Part shown: one piece after another, positions 16,317 to 28,714 of the stretch
Position numbering within the stretch: the stretch's first letter is position 1
How the letters are laid out: each line of letters starts with the position of its first letter
Assembly (NCBI GenBank): GCA_937873665.1
Contig: CALMYW010000419.1
Coordinates: 44,607 to 108,606, forward strand
From: an uncultured Sphingorhabdus sp.
GTDB lineage: Bacteria; Pseudomonadota; Alphaproteobacteria; Sphingomonadales; Sphingomonadaceae
Reading direction: 5' to 3'
Length of the DNA stretch: 64,000 bases
The notes under the pieces: generated by a model
What the model was told of the DNA's origin: nothing
The model's input: the letters and a program-made list of their open reading frames with translations, nothing else
Databases searched by the model: none
Position numbers and translations under genes: made by a program

Positions 16317-18428
16317 TCAGGGACGATAGCGCCGCTTGGCATGCTTCACGGCATCGGCCCATTCGAAATGCACCGGCTTGAACTTGCCTGCGACATAGAG
16401 CTTCATCTGATCAGTGTAATGCGGCGAGTCCGGACGGTTGGTCGCGGCACCATAAGGCTGGATAGATTCCGAGACCACTTGCCCGGCCTTGTCCCAGCGC
16501 ATCAGCATGATGAAGCTGTCGCCATGGCGCACACGCATCTTGCCATCGGGCTGTTCACCATCCCACATCGTTGTTGCGCGCAACGTATCCGTGCCGCCCA
16601 ATAGAGGCAGGTCGACCTTGCCGCGCCGCAAACGCTGGATGTCGCCCAGCGCCGGGTCGAGACGACCGAAGCGCTCGCTGAATTCTTCCACCGTTTTTTG
16701 CAACGTCTCGCGTGGATCGGGCAATGGATCGTTGCGCCAGTTCGCCCGCGCTGCATGGCGTATCAGCCGTTCGGCAATCGCATCTGCCCTGCCCTTGCCG
16801 TCGCTCGACCAATCCCATTCGCGCAGCAGCTTTTGTGCCTCATCCAATTTCGCATCGCCCTTGGCATCAACGGCCAACAGGCTGTCCATCCAGGGCTTGA
16901 CCCAGCTCGACTTGGCGTAGCGCGTGTCCATCTTGATCGCGAGCAGCTCTTCGGGCGTGATCAAGCTGTCGTTCATCATCAATCCGGTGCCCATCAGCCC
17001 GCGATTGGTCATGCCCAATTCGATACCGAGATAGGGCGACTGCGTCTTGGGATCGATTTCCGAACCCGGCCCTGCCGCGAGATAGGGCGTGTTGTTGGCA
17101 TTTTGCACGAAGCCCGACGCGGGGCTGACGACCTTGGGGAAGCGATCGAACGGCACAGGCCCTTTCCACACCGGCGCGGAGCTGTCGCCCGGCAATATCT
17201 TGGTATAGTCAAAACCCGGTTTCCGGTCCGGGAATAACGCATTGTAGACATAGGCAATACGCCCGGTCTTGTCGGCATAGATGAAGTTCGTTCCGGTGAT
17301 GCCGCCAGTCGACATCGACTTGGTCCACTCTTCCCAATTCGTCGCCTTGGTGTTGCGATAATATTGCTCGACCGCCTTAACATTATCGATCCCGGCATAG
17401 CGGATCGCGAAAGCGCCCTGATCGTTCTTGATCACAGGCCCATGCACGGACCGATAGATGGTCTGCGGGATCGGCACGGTAAACCAGCCGAATTTGACCG
17501 GCAGCCAGACACGCTTTTCTTCGAGCGGCAGCCATTTGCCATCATAGCGATATTTGTCACCCGCTTCGTTGAGCACCAATTTATAGATATCCACCAGATC
17601 AGGCCGGTTAACCGTATTGGTCCAGCCAAGATGGCGATTGTGACCAAGCAGCACGAAGGGCGATCCGGGGAACAGAGCGCCTGCCATGTCCAGCCCCTCG
17701 CCCGAATGCACAACGGCCTCGTACCAGGCGACTTGCCCCTCCAGCGGCTGGTGCGAATTGGAAACCAGCCAGGTCTTGCCGTCAGCCATCCGGCTCGGCG
17801 CAACCGCCCAGGCGTTCGAGCCGTTCATTTCCGGATCGCGCCCAATCGGCGTCATCGCCGCAGCGCTTTCATTGGGCGGCGGTTTCCCCTCAACCAGCGT
17901 CGAAATGTAATTGTCGAGCCCGTAGAAAAAGGGTGCCCGCAGCACGAAGCCGGCAACGATGTCTTTGCCATTCACCGGGAAGAGGTTGGATAGCCTTACT
18001 TCTTCGGGATGTTTCTCGGCATAATGGTTGAGCCCCGCCGCATAAGCATCAAGCACGGCCCGGACATCCGCCGGAATCTCCTCATAGCGCCGATCCACCG
18101 TGTCGCGCACGCCGAGCAGGTGAAAGACGAAATCGACCTTCGCCCCATCCTGCCCCGCAATCGCGCCATAGCGGCCGCGCGTCATCGAGACGACTTCCTC
18201 AATCGTCGAAAAATCATCCTCGGCATGCGCAAAGGCCAAACCATAGGCAGCATCGGCATCGGTCTTGCCGTTGATGTGGGGAACGCCGAAACCATCGCGG
18301 ACGATTTCGACATCATAGCTTTTGGTGGGCGGCGGTGACGCGCTTTCGGCAGCAAGCGGTTCCCAGAATATCGATGCGCCGCCAATCATTGCGACCGCAG
18401 TGACCCCGCCCCATAGCCATTTGCCCAT
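16317..18428 (-). CDS. Penicillin acylase family protein (Ntn hydrolase)
   Basis: A 703-residue exported hydrolase precursor. A signal-like helix spans residues about 5-27. The mature N-terminal nucleophile is predicted as S204 in MNGSNAWAV, where autocleavage would split small and large chains. The family covers penicillin/cephalosporin acylases and acyl-homoserine-lactone acylases such as PvdQ, acting on amide-linked acyl groups in the periplasm. The sequence does not decide between antibiotic side chains and quorum signals. A 94-base divergent promoter region with a GTCAC/GTGAC inverted repeat (18458-18471) separates it from the aminopeptidase. Confidence 0.88.
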   Translation of the reverse strand: MGKWLWGGVTAVAMIGGASIFWEPLAAESASPPPTKSYDVEIVRDGFGVPHINGKTDADAAYGLAFAHAEDDFSTIEEVVSMTRGRYGAIAGQDGAKVDFVFHLLGVRDTVDRRYEEIPADVRAVLDAYAAGLNHYAEKHPEEVRLSNLFPVNGKDIVAGFVLRAPFFYGLDNYISTLVEGKPPPNESAAAMTPIGRDPEMNGSNAWAVAPSRMADGKTWLVSNSHQPLEGQVAWYEAVVHSGEGLDMAGALFPGSPFVLLGHNRHLGWTNTVNRPDLVDIYKLVLNEAGDKYRYDGKWLPLEEKRVWLPVKFGWFTVPIPQTIYRSVHGPVIKNDQGAFAIRYAGIDNVKAVEQYYRNTKATNWEEWTKSMSTGGITGTNFIYADKTGRIAYVYNALFPDRKPGFDYTKILPGDSSAPVWKGPVPFDRFPKVVSPASGFVQNANNTPYLAAGPGSEIDPKTQSPYLGIELGMTNRGLMGTGLMMNDSLITPEELLAIKMDTRYAKSSWVKPWMDSLLAVDAKGDAKLDEAQKLLREWDWSSDGKGRADAIAERLIRHAARANWRNDPLPDPRETLQKTVEEFSERFGRLDPALGDIQRLRRGKVDLPLLGGTDTLRATTMWDGEQPDGKMRVRHGDSFIMLMRWDKAGQVVSESIQPYGAATNRPDSPHYTDQMKLYVAGKFKPVHFEWADAVKHAKRRYRP

Positions 18429-18522
18429 CTTCGTCTCCCCTTTGTCGATGCTATCTTGTCACTGATGTGACTTTGCCTATGGGCGTTGCATATAGAAGAT
18501 TCAGGGAAAGGAAAGTTCACCC

Positions 18523-20079
18523 ATGCGCCGTTACTTGTTCGCTCTTATCCTCGCTACCGCCAGCGTGCCTGCCTTGGCACAGGGCGTGTCGGCCGGATCG
18601 GGTATCGAACCCTCCACCGTAGCCAATTCGCAGGCGCGTCCAATTACCTTCGCAAACCGCGCTGCCGATGATGGCGTGCTCGTGATACTGATGCGAAATG
18701 CCGATCTGCCAACGGGCGTGCTTGGCAGCGCGGCTGAAGCCAGCGTCAAGGCGGCAATCGCCAATGCGAAGTTCGATGGCAAGGACGGCAGTGATCTGAC
18801 GTTACGCGGAATTGGTCGCCATGCGCGTATCGATCTGGTCGGCATGGCCGGTGATGGCGATGTCGCAGACCGGCTGCGCCGGGCCGGCGGGCGCATCGCG
18901 CAGGCGATGCGCGATGAAGCGCATCCGGTGAGCATCGTCGGTGCGGCCAGCGATGAAGCGGCTACCGTCGCTCTCGGCTACAGCCTCGGCCAATATCGGT
19001 TTGACCGGTACAGGACAGTTGGCAAGTCGGTGCCATCCACCCAGCCAGCCACCATCATTGTGGGAGATGTCCGCAGCGCCGAAGCCGAATGGAAGTCACG
19101 TGGGGCAGCGCTGGCAGAAGGCGTTACGCTGACCCGCGATCTTTCCACCGAACCCGCCAATGTCATCTACCCCGAAAGTTTCGTCGCCCGCGTGCGCGAA
19201 GCCTTTGCAGGCGTACCGGGCGTCAAGATCGAAGTGCTCGATGAAGCCACGATGCGTCGCCTCGGCATGGGCACGCTGGCAGGTGTAGGCCAAGGCTCGC
19301 GCCGTCCGCCCCGCCTGATGCTCGTCGAATATCGTGGCGGCAACGGCGCCCCCATCGCCTTGGTGGGCAAGGGCATCACCTTCGACAGCGGCGGCATTTC
19401 GATCAAACCCAATGCGGGCATGTGGGAAATGAAATCCGACATGGCAGGTGCCGCCTCCACCATGGGCGCAGTCCTCTCGCTCGCCAAATCGCGCGCTAAT
19501 GTGAATGTGCTGGCAGTGGCTGCACTCGCCGAGAACATGCCAGGTGGCAATGCGCAACGTCCGGGCGATGTGGTGCGCACGTATAGCGGCAAGACGATTG
19601 AGGTGATGAACACCGATGCTGAAGGACGCCTCGTGCTCGCCGATGCCAATGAATATGTCATCGCCAACCACAAGCCCGCTGCGCTTGTGAATATCGCCAC
19701 GCTGACCGGTGCGGTCGGCAATGCTCTTGGTTACGAATATGCAGGCCTGCTGACACGCGATGACGCGATCGCTGCGCAAATGACCGCAGCCGGCAAAGCT
19801 GTCGGTGAAGAAGTGTGGCGGCTGCCATTGCACCCCAACCACACCAAGACCATGAAATCTGACATCGCCGATATCAAGAATTCGGCGGAAGGCGGGCGTC
19901 CGGGCGCGAGCCTTGGTGCCGCCTTCATCGGTTTCTTCGTCGATCCCGCCACACCTTGGGCGCATCTGGATATCGCAGGGGTGAACTGGGCCGACAGCAG
20001 CGACGATGTGACCCCGAAAGGTGCATCGGGCTGGGGTGTGCGCATCCTCGACGAGTTTGTCCGCAACTGGAAACGCTAA
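18523..20079 (+). CDS. Secreted leucyl aminopeptidase (M17)
   Basis: A 518-residue M17 metallopeptidase with the signature NTDAEGRLVLADA and the metal-binding KGITFDSGGISIKP block. It removes N-terminal residues from peptides using two metal ions. It begins with a signal peptide (MRRYLFALILATASVPALAQ, cleaved after ALAQ), so it is exported to the periplasm, unlike cytoplasmic PepA. GGAAAGGAAAG precedes the ATG. It is read alone; clpB follows 110 bases later with its own control region. Confidence 0.92.
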   Translation: MRRYLFALILATASVPALAQGVSAGSGIEPSTVANSQARPITFANRAADDGVLVILMRNADLPTGVLGSAAEASVKAAIANAKFDGKDGSDLTLRGIGRHARIDLVGMAGDGDVADRLRRAGGRIAQAMRDEAHPVSIVGAASDEAATVALGYSLGQYRFDRYRTVGKSVPSTQPATIIVGDVRSAEAEWKSRGAALAEGVTLTRDLSTEPANVIYPESFVARVREAFAGVPGVKIEVLDEATMRRLGMGTLAGVGQGSRRPPRLMLVEYRGGNGAPIALVGKGITFDSGGISIKPNAGMWEMKSDMAGAASTMGAVLSLAKSRANVNVLAVAALAENMPGGNAQRPGDVVRTYSGKTIEVMNTDAEGRLVLADANEYVIANHKPAALVNIATLTGAVGNALGYEYAGLLTRDDAIAAQMTAAGKAVGEEVWRLPLHPNHTKTMKSDIADIKNSAEGGRPGASLGAAFIGFFVDPATPWAHLDIAGVNWADSSDDVTPKGASGWGVRILDEFVRNWKR

Positions 20080-20095
20080 CAAAAAATCACGCTCG

Positions 20096-20183
20096 CGTCC
20101 CTTGTGTTGCAAAAATGCAACATTACATCTTTGCCTGAGGCTTCCTAAATTGGTTTTGGGGAAGCGCTGAGACACAAGGGACG
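20096..20183. promoter_or_regulatory. clpB upstream region: nested inverted repeats and heat-shock-like promoter
   Basis: A perfect 12-base inverted repeat, CGTCCCTTGTGT (20096-20107) and ACACAAGGGACG (20172-20183), encloses a second perfect one, TGTTGCA (20105-20111) and TGCAACA (20116-20122). The outer right arm ends seven bases before the clpB ATG and beside its GAGGG ribosome site. CTTG at 20101-20104, with CATTAC about 16 bases on, could be a sigma-32-type promoter. If a transcript starts upstream, the outer stem could hide the ribosome site. Confidence 0.5.
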
Positions 20184-20189
20184 AGGGAT

Positions 20190-22778
<2,589 letters not shown>

Positions 22779-22835
22779 ACGTTTGACGCAGCGCGCAATC
22801 TGCTGGCATAAAGTTTCCTGAAGAGGGAGATCGAC

Positions 22836-23384
22836 ATGTCGAGATTGCGCGCTGTTTCAATTGCAACCTTTGCCTTGGTCCTTGCCACTGTTCCGGCTGG
22901 TGCAAAGGACAAGGATGAAGCCAAAGTTGCGCCAAAAATTTTCCAGGATGTGGTTGATTGCCGCAAGATAGCGGCGGATGCCGAGAGGCTTGCTTGTTAT
23001 GACAGCAAGGTCGCTTCGCTGGAATCGGCTCAGCAGAGCAAGCAGCTTTACATTGCCGACAAGGAAGAGGTGAAAAAGAGCCGCCGTGGCCTGTTCGGCT
23101 TGGCGCTTCCTGATCTTGGCATTTTCGGTGGCGATGATGAGGATGACGCAGACGAAGACATCATCAAGCAGATCGAGGCAGTGATCAAGTCCGTTCGCTC
23201 CAGTTCCACAGGCTATGTATTCACGCTCGAGGATGGTGCGGTCTGGGCGCAGACCGAAGATCGCTATCCGGGTATTACACCCAAAGCCGGGCATAAAATC
23301 GTGATCAAGCGCGCGGCAATGGGCAGCTATACCGGTTCGGTGGAAGGCCGGCCATCGTTCCGGATCAAACGCCGGATTGACTGA
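22836..23384 (+). CDS. Secreted hypothetical protein, 182 residues
   Basis: A signal peptide (MSRLRAVSIATFALVLATVPAGA) precedes a mature part with a Cys pair (VDCRKIAADAERLACYD), an acidic run (GGDDEDDADED, about residues 100-110) and a C-terminal beta-rich region ending SFRIKRR. The DCRxIxxDxxRLxCYD pattern is common in small exported proteins of this group, but I know no assigned function. It starts 57 bases after clpB and may share its transcript. GAGGGAGA precedes the ATG. Confidence 0.72.
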   Translation: MSRLRAVSIATFALVLATVPAGAKDKDEAKVAPKIFQDVVDCRKIAADAERLACYDSKVASLESAQQSKQLYIADKEEVKKSRRGLFGLALPDLGIFGGDDEDDADEDIIKQIEAVIKSVRSSSTGYVFTLEDGAVWAQTEDRYPGITPKAGHKIVIKRAAMGSYTGSVEGRPSFRIKRRID

Positions 23385-23395
23385 CATCCGGTCCT

Positions 23396-25225
23396 ATGGC
23401 CAGCTTATTGCCACCCCCTCCAGACTGGCAGATTCGTGCCGCTTCGGCGGCTCGTATGTTCAATGCCGGAAATATATCCGCAGCGTTGCGGGAGTTGCAC
23501 ACGCTCTACACTCGCCCACCGCAGCATCTGGATACGTTGATGCTCATGGGCTTTGTCGCGCGGGCGGGCGAGCTTGGAGACGAGGCTGAGCGATGCTTTG
23601 CCGCAGCTCATCGACTGGCACCGACTGACGTCCGTGTCTGGAACATCCATGCCAACAGCCTGGCGGCCAACGGGAGGTTTGACGAAGCGCTTTCCGCTTT
23701 CAGATCTCTACTCAAACATGATCGCAAGTCGCTGGATGGTTACATAAACTTCGCGTTGACGGCAAATGACGCTGGTGACTTCGCATTAGCAGCAGAGATG
23801 GCGGAAAACGGCTTAGGCATGTTTCCCGGTAATGCGCGATTGATAGGTATCAAGGCCCTTGCGCTCAAAAATTGCGGCGAAATACCATCAGCATTGCCAA
23901 TGTTCGAAGCCGCAATCCAAGCCGAACCAAATCGGGCACTAACCCGGAAAAATCATGGCGCGGCCTTGATGGCAGCAGGGGAATTTGAGTCGGCACGGGC
24001 GGAGTTTCAGCAGGCAATCAATCTTGGTTTAAACGATATTCCGACGCATTGCTGTCTCGCGGCAGCTGAATTGGAATGCGGCGACATTGATGGAGCAATC
24101 TTGCGCTATCAGCAGGTGTTGTCGGCGGCACCAGATCATGACGAGGCATCGCTGGGATTGACGCGGATATTGGTGGAATATGAACGGCCCGAAAATCCCT
24201 TTGCGCATTGGGCAAGCTATGCAAGGTCGCGGCCCGGAGAAGCGGACGGTTGGTTGCGTTGGTTGTTCGCGACGCTTGGCCACAACCGCTATTCGGAAGC
24301 GGACGAGATTGCGACCGAAGCGCTTTCATACCTAGCCAACGACCCGGCGATACGGGCAATCCGACATTTTTCGCGTGCGATGGGAGGCAATGCAAGTGAT
24401 GAGCTCGGTCCATTGAAGGACCTTGTCGATTCAGACGCGGCAAGCTTTCGCGAATTTCTGGTGCAGGTGGCGATCAAGGCTGGTGACGGCAAGTTGGCTG
24501 AACAACAAGCCACGATATTGACTCACGTGGTACCACTCAATCAGGCAGCTTGGGCCTATCTTGCGACAGCATGGCGTATGTTGAACGACGAGCGCGAATT
24601 CTGGCTGTGCGATTATGAGAGACTGGTACAACCGATTGAGGTTGAAGCGGAAGGTTTCGATGGCTCGGCCGGATTCGCACATGCTGTGGCTGAAACCTTG
24701 GCCGCGCTACATCAGACCCAATATGAGCCGGGGGATCAGTCGCTCCGTAACGGAACGCAAACGTCAGGGTCCTTATTTGATCGCCGCGATCCCATGATCG
24801 CCCGTTTGAAACTGGCCTTGACCGTCGCAATAAACAATTGGGTCAACCAATTGCCCGATGCAAGCGACCACCCCTTTCTGAAGCGCAAAGGCACCGCTAT
24901 CCGCTTTTCCGGATCGTGGTCGGTAAAGCTCAGACCCGGCGGATTTCATGTCCCGCATTTTCACAGCCAAGGATGGATTAGTTCTGCCTATTATGCGCAG
25001 CTGCCGTCAATTATGGACAATGCGACCGAAAAGCGGGAGGGATGCATTGGTTTTGGTGAACCCCCGGCAATCTTTGGGCTCAACCATCCGCCCCGCAGGA
25101 TTATAATCCCCAAGACAGGAACTTTGGCATTATTCCCATCCTATATGTGGCATGGCACAATACCCTTTTCCGGTACTGACACGCGGTTGACCGCAGCCTT
25201 TGATATGGTGCCGTTTAACGCCTGA
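23396..25225 (+). CDS. TPR protein with C-terminal 2OG-Fe(II) oxygenase domain
   Basis: A 609-residue protein. The first 300 residues are tetratricopeptide repeats; the last 130 are a putative 2OG-Fe(II) oxygenase domain. Candidate iron ligands are in GGFHVPHFHSQGW and in the distal MWHGTIPF, and TRLTAAFD supplies the 2OG-binding arginine. Such fusions often lie beside TonB-dependent receptors in sphingomonads, and here one is convergent. The substrate is not known; a peptide or a protein bound by the TPR part is plausible. The start is 11 bases after the preceding stop, so cotranscription is likely. Confidence 0.8.
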   Translation: MASLLPPPPDWQIRAASAARMFNAGNISAALRELHTLYTRPPQHLDTLMLMGFVARAGELGDEAERCFAAAHRLAPTDVRVWNIHANSLAANGRFDEALSAFRSLLKHDRKSLDGYINFALTANDAGDFALAAEMAENGLGMFPGNARLIGIKALALKNCGEIPSALPMFEAAIQAEPNRALTRKNHGAALMAAGEFESARAEFQQAINLGLNDIPTHCCLAAAELECGDIDGAILRYQQVLSAAPDHDEASLGLTRILVEYERPENPFAHWASYARSRPGEADGWLRWLFATLGHNRYSEADEIATEALSYLANDPAIRAIRHFSRAMGGNASDELGPLKDLVDSDAASFREFLVQVAIKAGDGKLAEQQATILTHVVPLNQAAWAYLATAWRMLNDEREFWLCDYERLVQPIEVEAEGFDGSAGFAHAVAETLAALHQTQYEPGDQSLRNGTQTSGSLFDRRDPMIARLKLALTVAINNWVNQLPDASDHPFLKRKGTAIRFSGSWSVKLRPGGFHVPHFHSQGWISSAYYAQLPSIMDNATEKREGCIGFGEPPAIFGLNHPPRRIIIPKTGTLALFPSYMWHGTIPFSGTDTRLTAAFDMVPFNA

Positions 25226-25340
25226 AATTGGTTTTGGTTTCCAAACCGGCCATCGTGGTGCCGCGACTTGCAGATGCGGGCCGCGAACTTTGCTGCTGTC
25301 GGTCAAGCTCTGCGACGAACCGGCCTGCCCCAAGTGCACA

Positions 25341-25373
25341 AACGAAAACGGCGGGGCACAAAACCCCGCCGTT
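25341..25373 (-). terminator. Rho-independent terminator of the TonB receptor gene
   Basis: AACGGCGGGG (25347-25356) pairs with CCCCGCCGTT (25364-25373) around a seven-base loop. Read on the minus strand, the ten-pair stem is followed by TTTTCGTTT, so it ends the receptor transcript. Toward the plus strand there is only a weak T run. Confidence 0.8.
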
Positions 25374-25397
25374 CCGTTCTGGCATTGTCAGGTTCGA

Positions 25398-28300
25398 TTA
25401 GAACTTAACGCGTGCCTGGATGGTGTAGTTACGACCCAGTGCATAGGGATCGTAGAAGCTGATGTTCGTGTTTGCCTGTTCAAAGTAACCGGTCGCCGTG
25501 ACGGGCGGATACTTGTTGAGCAGGTTGTTCACGATCGCCGTAAACTCAAAATTGTCACCGATCTGCTGACGCAGCGACAAGTTGAGCAGGTTGAGATCGG
25601 GAATACGAGCGCTGTCGGGGAAGAAGCCTTCAAGCTCTGCACCAGCAAAGTTTTGGCGTCCACCCTTCTTCCAAACGTGACGGAGTTGCACGGTTGTACC
25701 GTCCTTGCGGAAACCAGCCGTCAACGCGTTGCCGTACTTGATCGTTACGCCACCGATACCAGAGAAAACCGTATCGGAGTACTCTGTTGTACCAATCTTG
25801 TAAGAGTCAACATAGGTGAACACGTTCGACAGGCTGAAGCGACCGCCCAGAGCTTCGACCGACCAGTCGAGGCCAACGTCAACACCCGAGGTTTTCAGCG
25901 GAGTTGCGCTGTTGGTAACCGTGGTATCTACGCTGGTGATCTGACCAGTACCCGGATCGCGTACGATGCGAGCGCATGAGGCCGCGTCACCGCCATTGTA
26001 GCAACCGGCGATGAAGAAGCCAGCACCCAAGCCTGCAACGCGGTTGGTCAACTTGATGTTGTAATAGTCAGCGGTCAGCGTGAGCGCACCACCTACAACA
26101 TTGTCAAAGTTGAGCACTGCACCTGCAGTCCAGGTTTCAGCTTTTTCTTCCGAAAGATTCGGGTTGCCGAATGCGAAGGCCTGTACCTGACCGTTAGCCT
26201 GCGCAAAACCGGTGAAGTTTGCACCCGGAGCTCCGGCTACGCAACGAGCAAGAACTGCCGCAGAACGAGCAGCCGTATCGTTGCAAGGATCAACATAGGA
26301 CGGGAAGCCCTGGTCACCATTCTGGAACAGTTCGAAGACGTTGGGCGCACGAGCCGCACGGTTGTACGAAGCGCGAAGCTTCAGGAAATCGACCGGGGTC
26401 AATTCCGCTTCAGCCTTCCAGTTGAACAGGCCGCCAACCGACGAATAGTCAGAATAGCGAGCACCGGCACCGACCGACAACATGTCGAGGATCGGCAAAC
26501 GGATTTCGCCGTAGACTTCCTTCACACTGATCGAACCGGCAAGGCTCTGAACTGCGTTGAAGCCATAGATGTCGCCGGTGCGCTGGGCATCGTCAACAAT
26601 GCCTTCACCGCTGTCCTTGCGATATTCCGCACCAGCGGCGATACCGATCGGGCCACCAGGAAGTTCACCGAGCGAACCAGTGAGGTTGACTGCGGCACGA
26701 ACCTGTTCGAATGCCTCGGTTTGCTGCGTATCGACGCGAACAAAGCTGAGCATCGCCGGCGTGAGCGTATCTGCACCAAAGAGGTTGATGGGAACGCAAC
26801 CCGGAAGCGAACCGGCTGGGCAGCTGAGCAGACCCTGTGCAACGGCGGTACGGTTGATGTTGCCGATACCGCGAAGCGAGTTGTCGACGCGACCATAGCT
26901 GAACACGCCGTTGACTTGCCAGTTGTCGCTCAGATCATGTTCGAGAATAGCACGAACATTGACCGCATTGGTCTTGAAACGACCATCGCGCGGACCGGTT
27001 TCAGAGAAGCGACGGTTGATAACGAACGGTTCGTTTGCAGCCGAAGTTTCTACGCAGTTTGCAGCCGGTGCATCATTGGCAGTGTCGCCAACGGTGCGGC
27101 ATGCAGCAGCCGAGGTGAAGCGGCCTGCGTCAAATGCCGTGCCGCTTGCGCCTACGCCAGCCGTACGAGCAAAATAGGTGCGGGCAGCAAGTGCAGCAGC
27201 CAGATCAGCCGGGATGAAGGGCGCTGCGGTGGTTACCACAATGCCGGTCGCCGGAGTCGGAGCCAGATTGACCTGCTGGTTGGCGTTGGTGAACGAGGTG
27301 TAGACGTTGAGACGGGTCTTGTCGTCAAACTCGTAACGACCAGTGGCCGTCAGCGTCAGACGGTCATAAGGCGTGATCAGATAGTTCTGCGGCGCAAAGT
27401 TATAACGCGACGAACCATTTCCACGGATCGGAATCGTGCAGAAACCTCCACTTGCCAGAGGAGAAAGCTGGCGCGCATCGTTGAACGATACCGTACCTGT
27501 CGAACCAACGTTTACGCCCGCAGTTGCGGTGTTACAATCGGTATTGGCGCCGGCAAAGGTCGACGGCAAGAGAGTCGACAGATTGCGGAACTGCGTACCG
27601 GCCAGCGTCGATGCGGCAATAGTGCCCCAAGGGGGAGTGGCCGAACCACCGCCAGCAGCGATACCAAACCCATCCGGGAACAGCGTGGCGATCTGCGAAG
27701 GATCGGTTACGGTGCGAGCAGGATAGCCCGTGCCGACATCAACATTCGGATCGAACAGAAGCGCGCCTGATACGCGGCTGTAATTGTAACGCGACTGGCT
27801 AACCGAGCTACGATCGGTGAACGAGCCATAAACGGTCAGGTTGCCCTTGCCGTCGGCAAAGTTGCCGCCAACGAGGCCCGACACGTTGAAACCGAAACCG
27901 GTACCGTCTTCCGAAAGGCTGGTCTGACCAACGAGTTCGACGCCTTCAAAGTCCTTCTTCAGGATGAAGTTGACAACCCCTGCGATAGCATCCGAACCGT
28001 AAACGGCCGATGCACCGCCGGTCACCACGTCGATACGCTCGATCAGGCCGGTCGGGATCTGCGACACGTCGGTCACGCCCGTGGTGGTCGAAGCCGGCAG
28101 ACGCTCACCATTCAGAAGGATGAGGGTACGGCCGGGTCCAAGACCGCGAAGGTCGATGGTCGAGAAGTTTTCACCGCCCGAGTTGTTCGAAACGCGGGTA
28201 TTACCGGCAACAACCTGCGGCAATTCGTTCAGAAGCGTTTCAACGGTGGTGGTACCGGTCAAAGCAACCTGTTCGGCGCTGACAACGGTAACCGGGCTTG

Positions 28301-28469
28301 CCGCTTCGATGTTCGGACGCGCAATGCGCGAACCGGTAACGATGATGGCTTCGCCTGCTTCTTCCTCAGCCGCTTCGTCCTGTGCGAACGACGGCGTCGA
28401 AATCAGCGCGAGACCGAGCGCAAGCGGCGCGGTCGCATATTTGAATTTGCTAATACGTGTGTTTTTCAC
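25398..28469 (-). CDS. TonB-dependent outer-membrane receptor
   Basis: A 1023-residue receptor with a signal peptide ending STPSFAQ and a TonB box-like EAIIVTGSR near residue 40. A plug domain (about 50-170, with SAVYGSDAIAGVVNFI) and a large barrel ending in phenylalanine (TIQARVKF) follow. It would take up an unknown ligand with energy from TonB-ExbBD. The start is a GTG at 28469 preceded by AAGGGG. Strong, even codon use suggests high expression. The 245 bases upstream to the next gene hold its promoter and leader; I saw no clear operator there. Confidence 0.93.
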   Translation of the reverse strand: MKNTRISKFKYATAPLALGLALISTPSFAQDEAAEEEAGEAIIVTGSRIARPNIEAASPVTVVSAEQVALTGTTTVETLLNELPQVVAGNTRVSNNSGGENFSTIDLRGLGPGRTLILLNGERLPASTTTGVTDVSQIPTGLIERIDVVTGGASAVYGSDAIAGVVNFILKKDFEGVELVGQTSLSEDGTGFGFNVSGLVGGNFADGKGNLTVYGSFTDRSSVSQSRYNYSRVSGALLFDPNVDVGTGYPARTVTDPSQIATLFPDGFGIAAGGGSATPPWGTIAASTLAGTQFRNLSTLLPSTFAGANTDCNTATAGVNVGSTGTVSFNDARQLSPLASGGFCTIPIRGNGSSRYNFAPQNYLITPYDRLTLTATGRYEFDDKTRLNVYTSFTNANQQVNLAPTPATGIVVTTAAPFIPADLAAALAARTYFARTAGVGASGTAFDAGRFTSAAACRTVGDTANDAPAANCVETSAANEPFVINRRFSETGPRDGRFKTNAVNVRAILEHDLSDNWQVNGVFSYGRVDNSLRGIGNINRTAVAQGLLSCPAGSLPGCVPINLFGADTLTPAMLSFVRVDTQQTEAFEQVRAAVNLTGSLGELPGGPIGIAAGAEYRKDSGEGIVDDAQRTGDIYGFNAVQSLAGSISVKEVYGEIRLPILDMLSVGAGARYSDYSSVGGLFNWKAEAELTPVDFLKLRASYNRAARAPNVFELFQNGDQGFPSYVDPCNDTAARSAAVLARCVAGAPGANFTGFAQANGQVQAFAFGNPNLSEEKAETWTAGAVLNFDNVVGGALTLTADYYNIKLTNRVAGLGAGFFIAGCYNGGDAASCARIVRDPGTGQITSVDTTVTNSATPLKTSGVDVGLDWSVEALGGRFSLSNVFTYVDSYKIGTTEYSDTVFSGIGGVTIKYGNALTAGFRKDGTTVQLRHVWKKGGRQNFAGAELEGFFPDSARIPDLNLLNLSLRQQIGDNFEFTAIVNNLLNKYPPVTATGYFEQANTNISFYDPYALGRNYTIQARVKF

Positions 28470-28714
28470 GTTTCCAGCCCCTTAATCTGAATTGGCATTG
28501 GCCTCCCCTCCCATTTGAAGAGCCGACCTTGCCGGTTTCGACTTCTCTGTTGGCCTGCACGGAAAGAGGACGCACCTCACCCGCGCAAAACACCAGATTG
28601 CCTAGGGTGTTGGAACAAAACGTCGGGCAGGGCAAAGAAAATGTCGCAAGAACACTTAGTTTTGTGGGTGGCTGTCACTATTTTGCAACAGATTGGCAAA
28701 CGGGCGCGATGCGA

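Noticed and set aside
19096..20175. 359-codon open frame antisense to the aminopeptidase
   Set aside because: A shadow of the M17 gene; the product has no domain and the opposite strand shows clear catalytic motifs.
26721..27770. 349-codon open frame antisense to the TonB receptor gene
   Set aside because: It mirrors a strongly coding gene with even codon use, its product is low in hydrophobic core and rich in Arg/Ser, and no ribosome site is evident.
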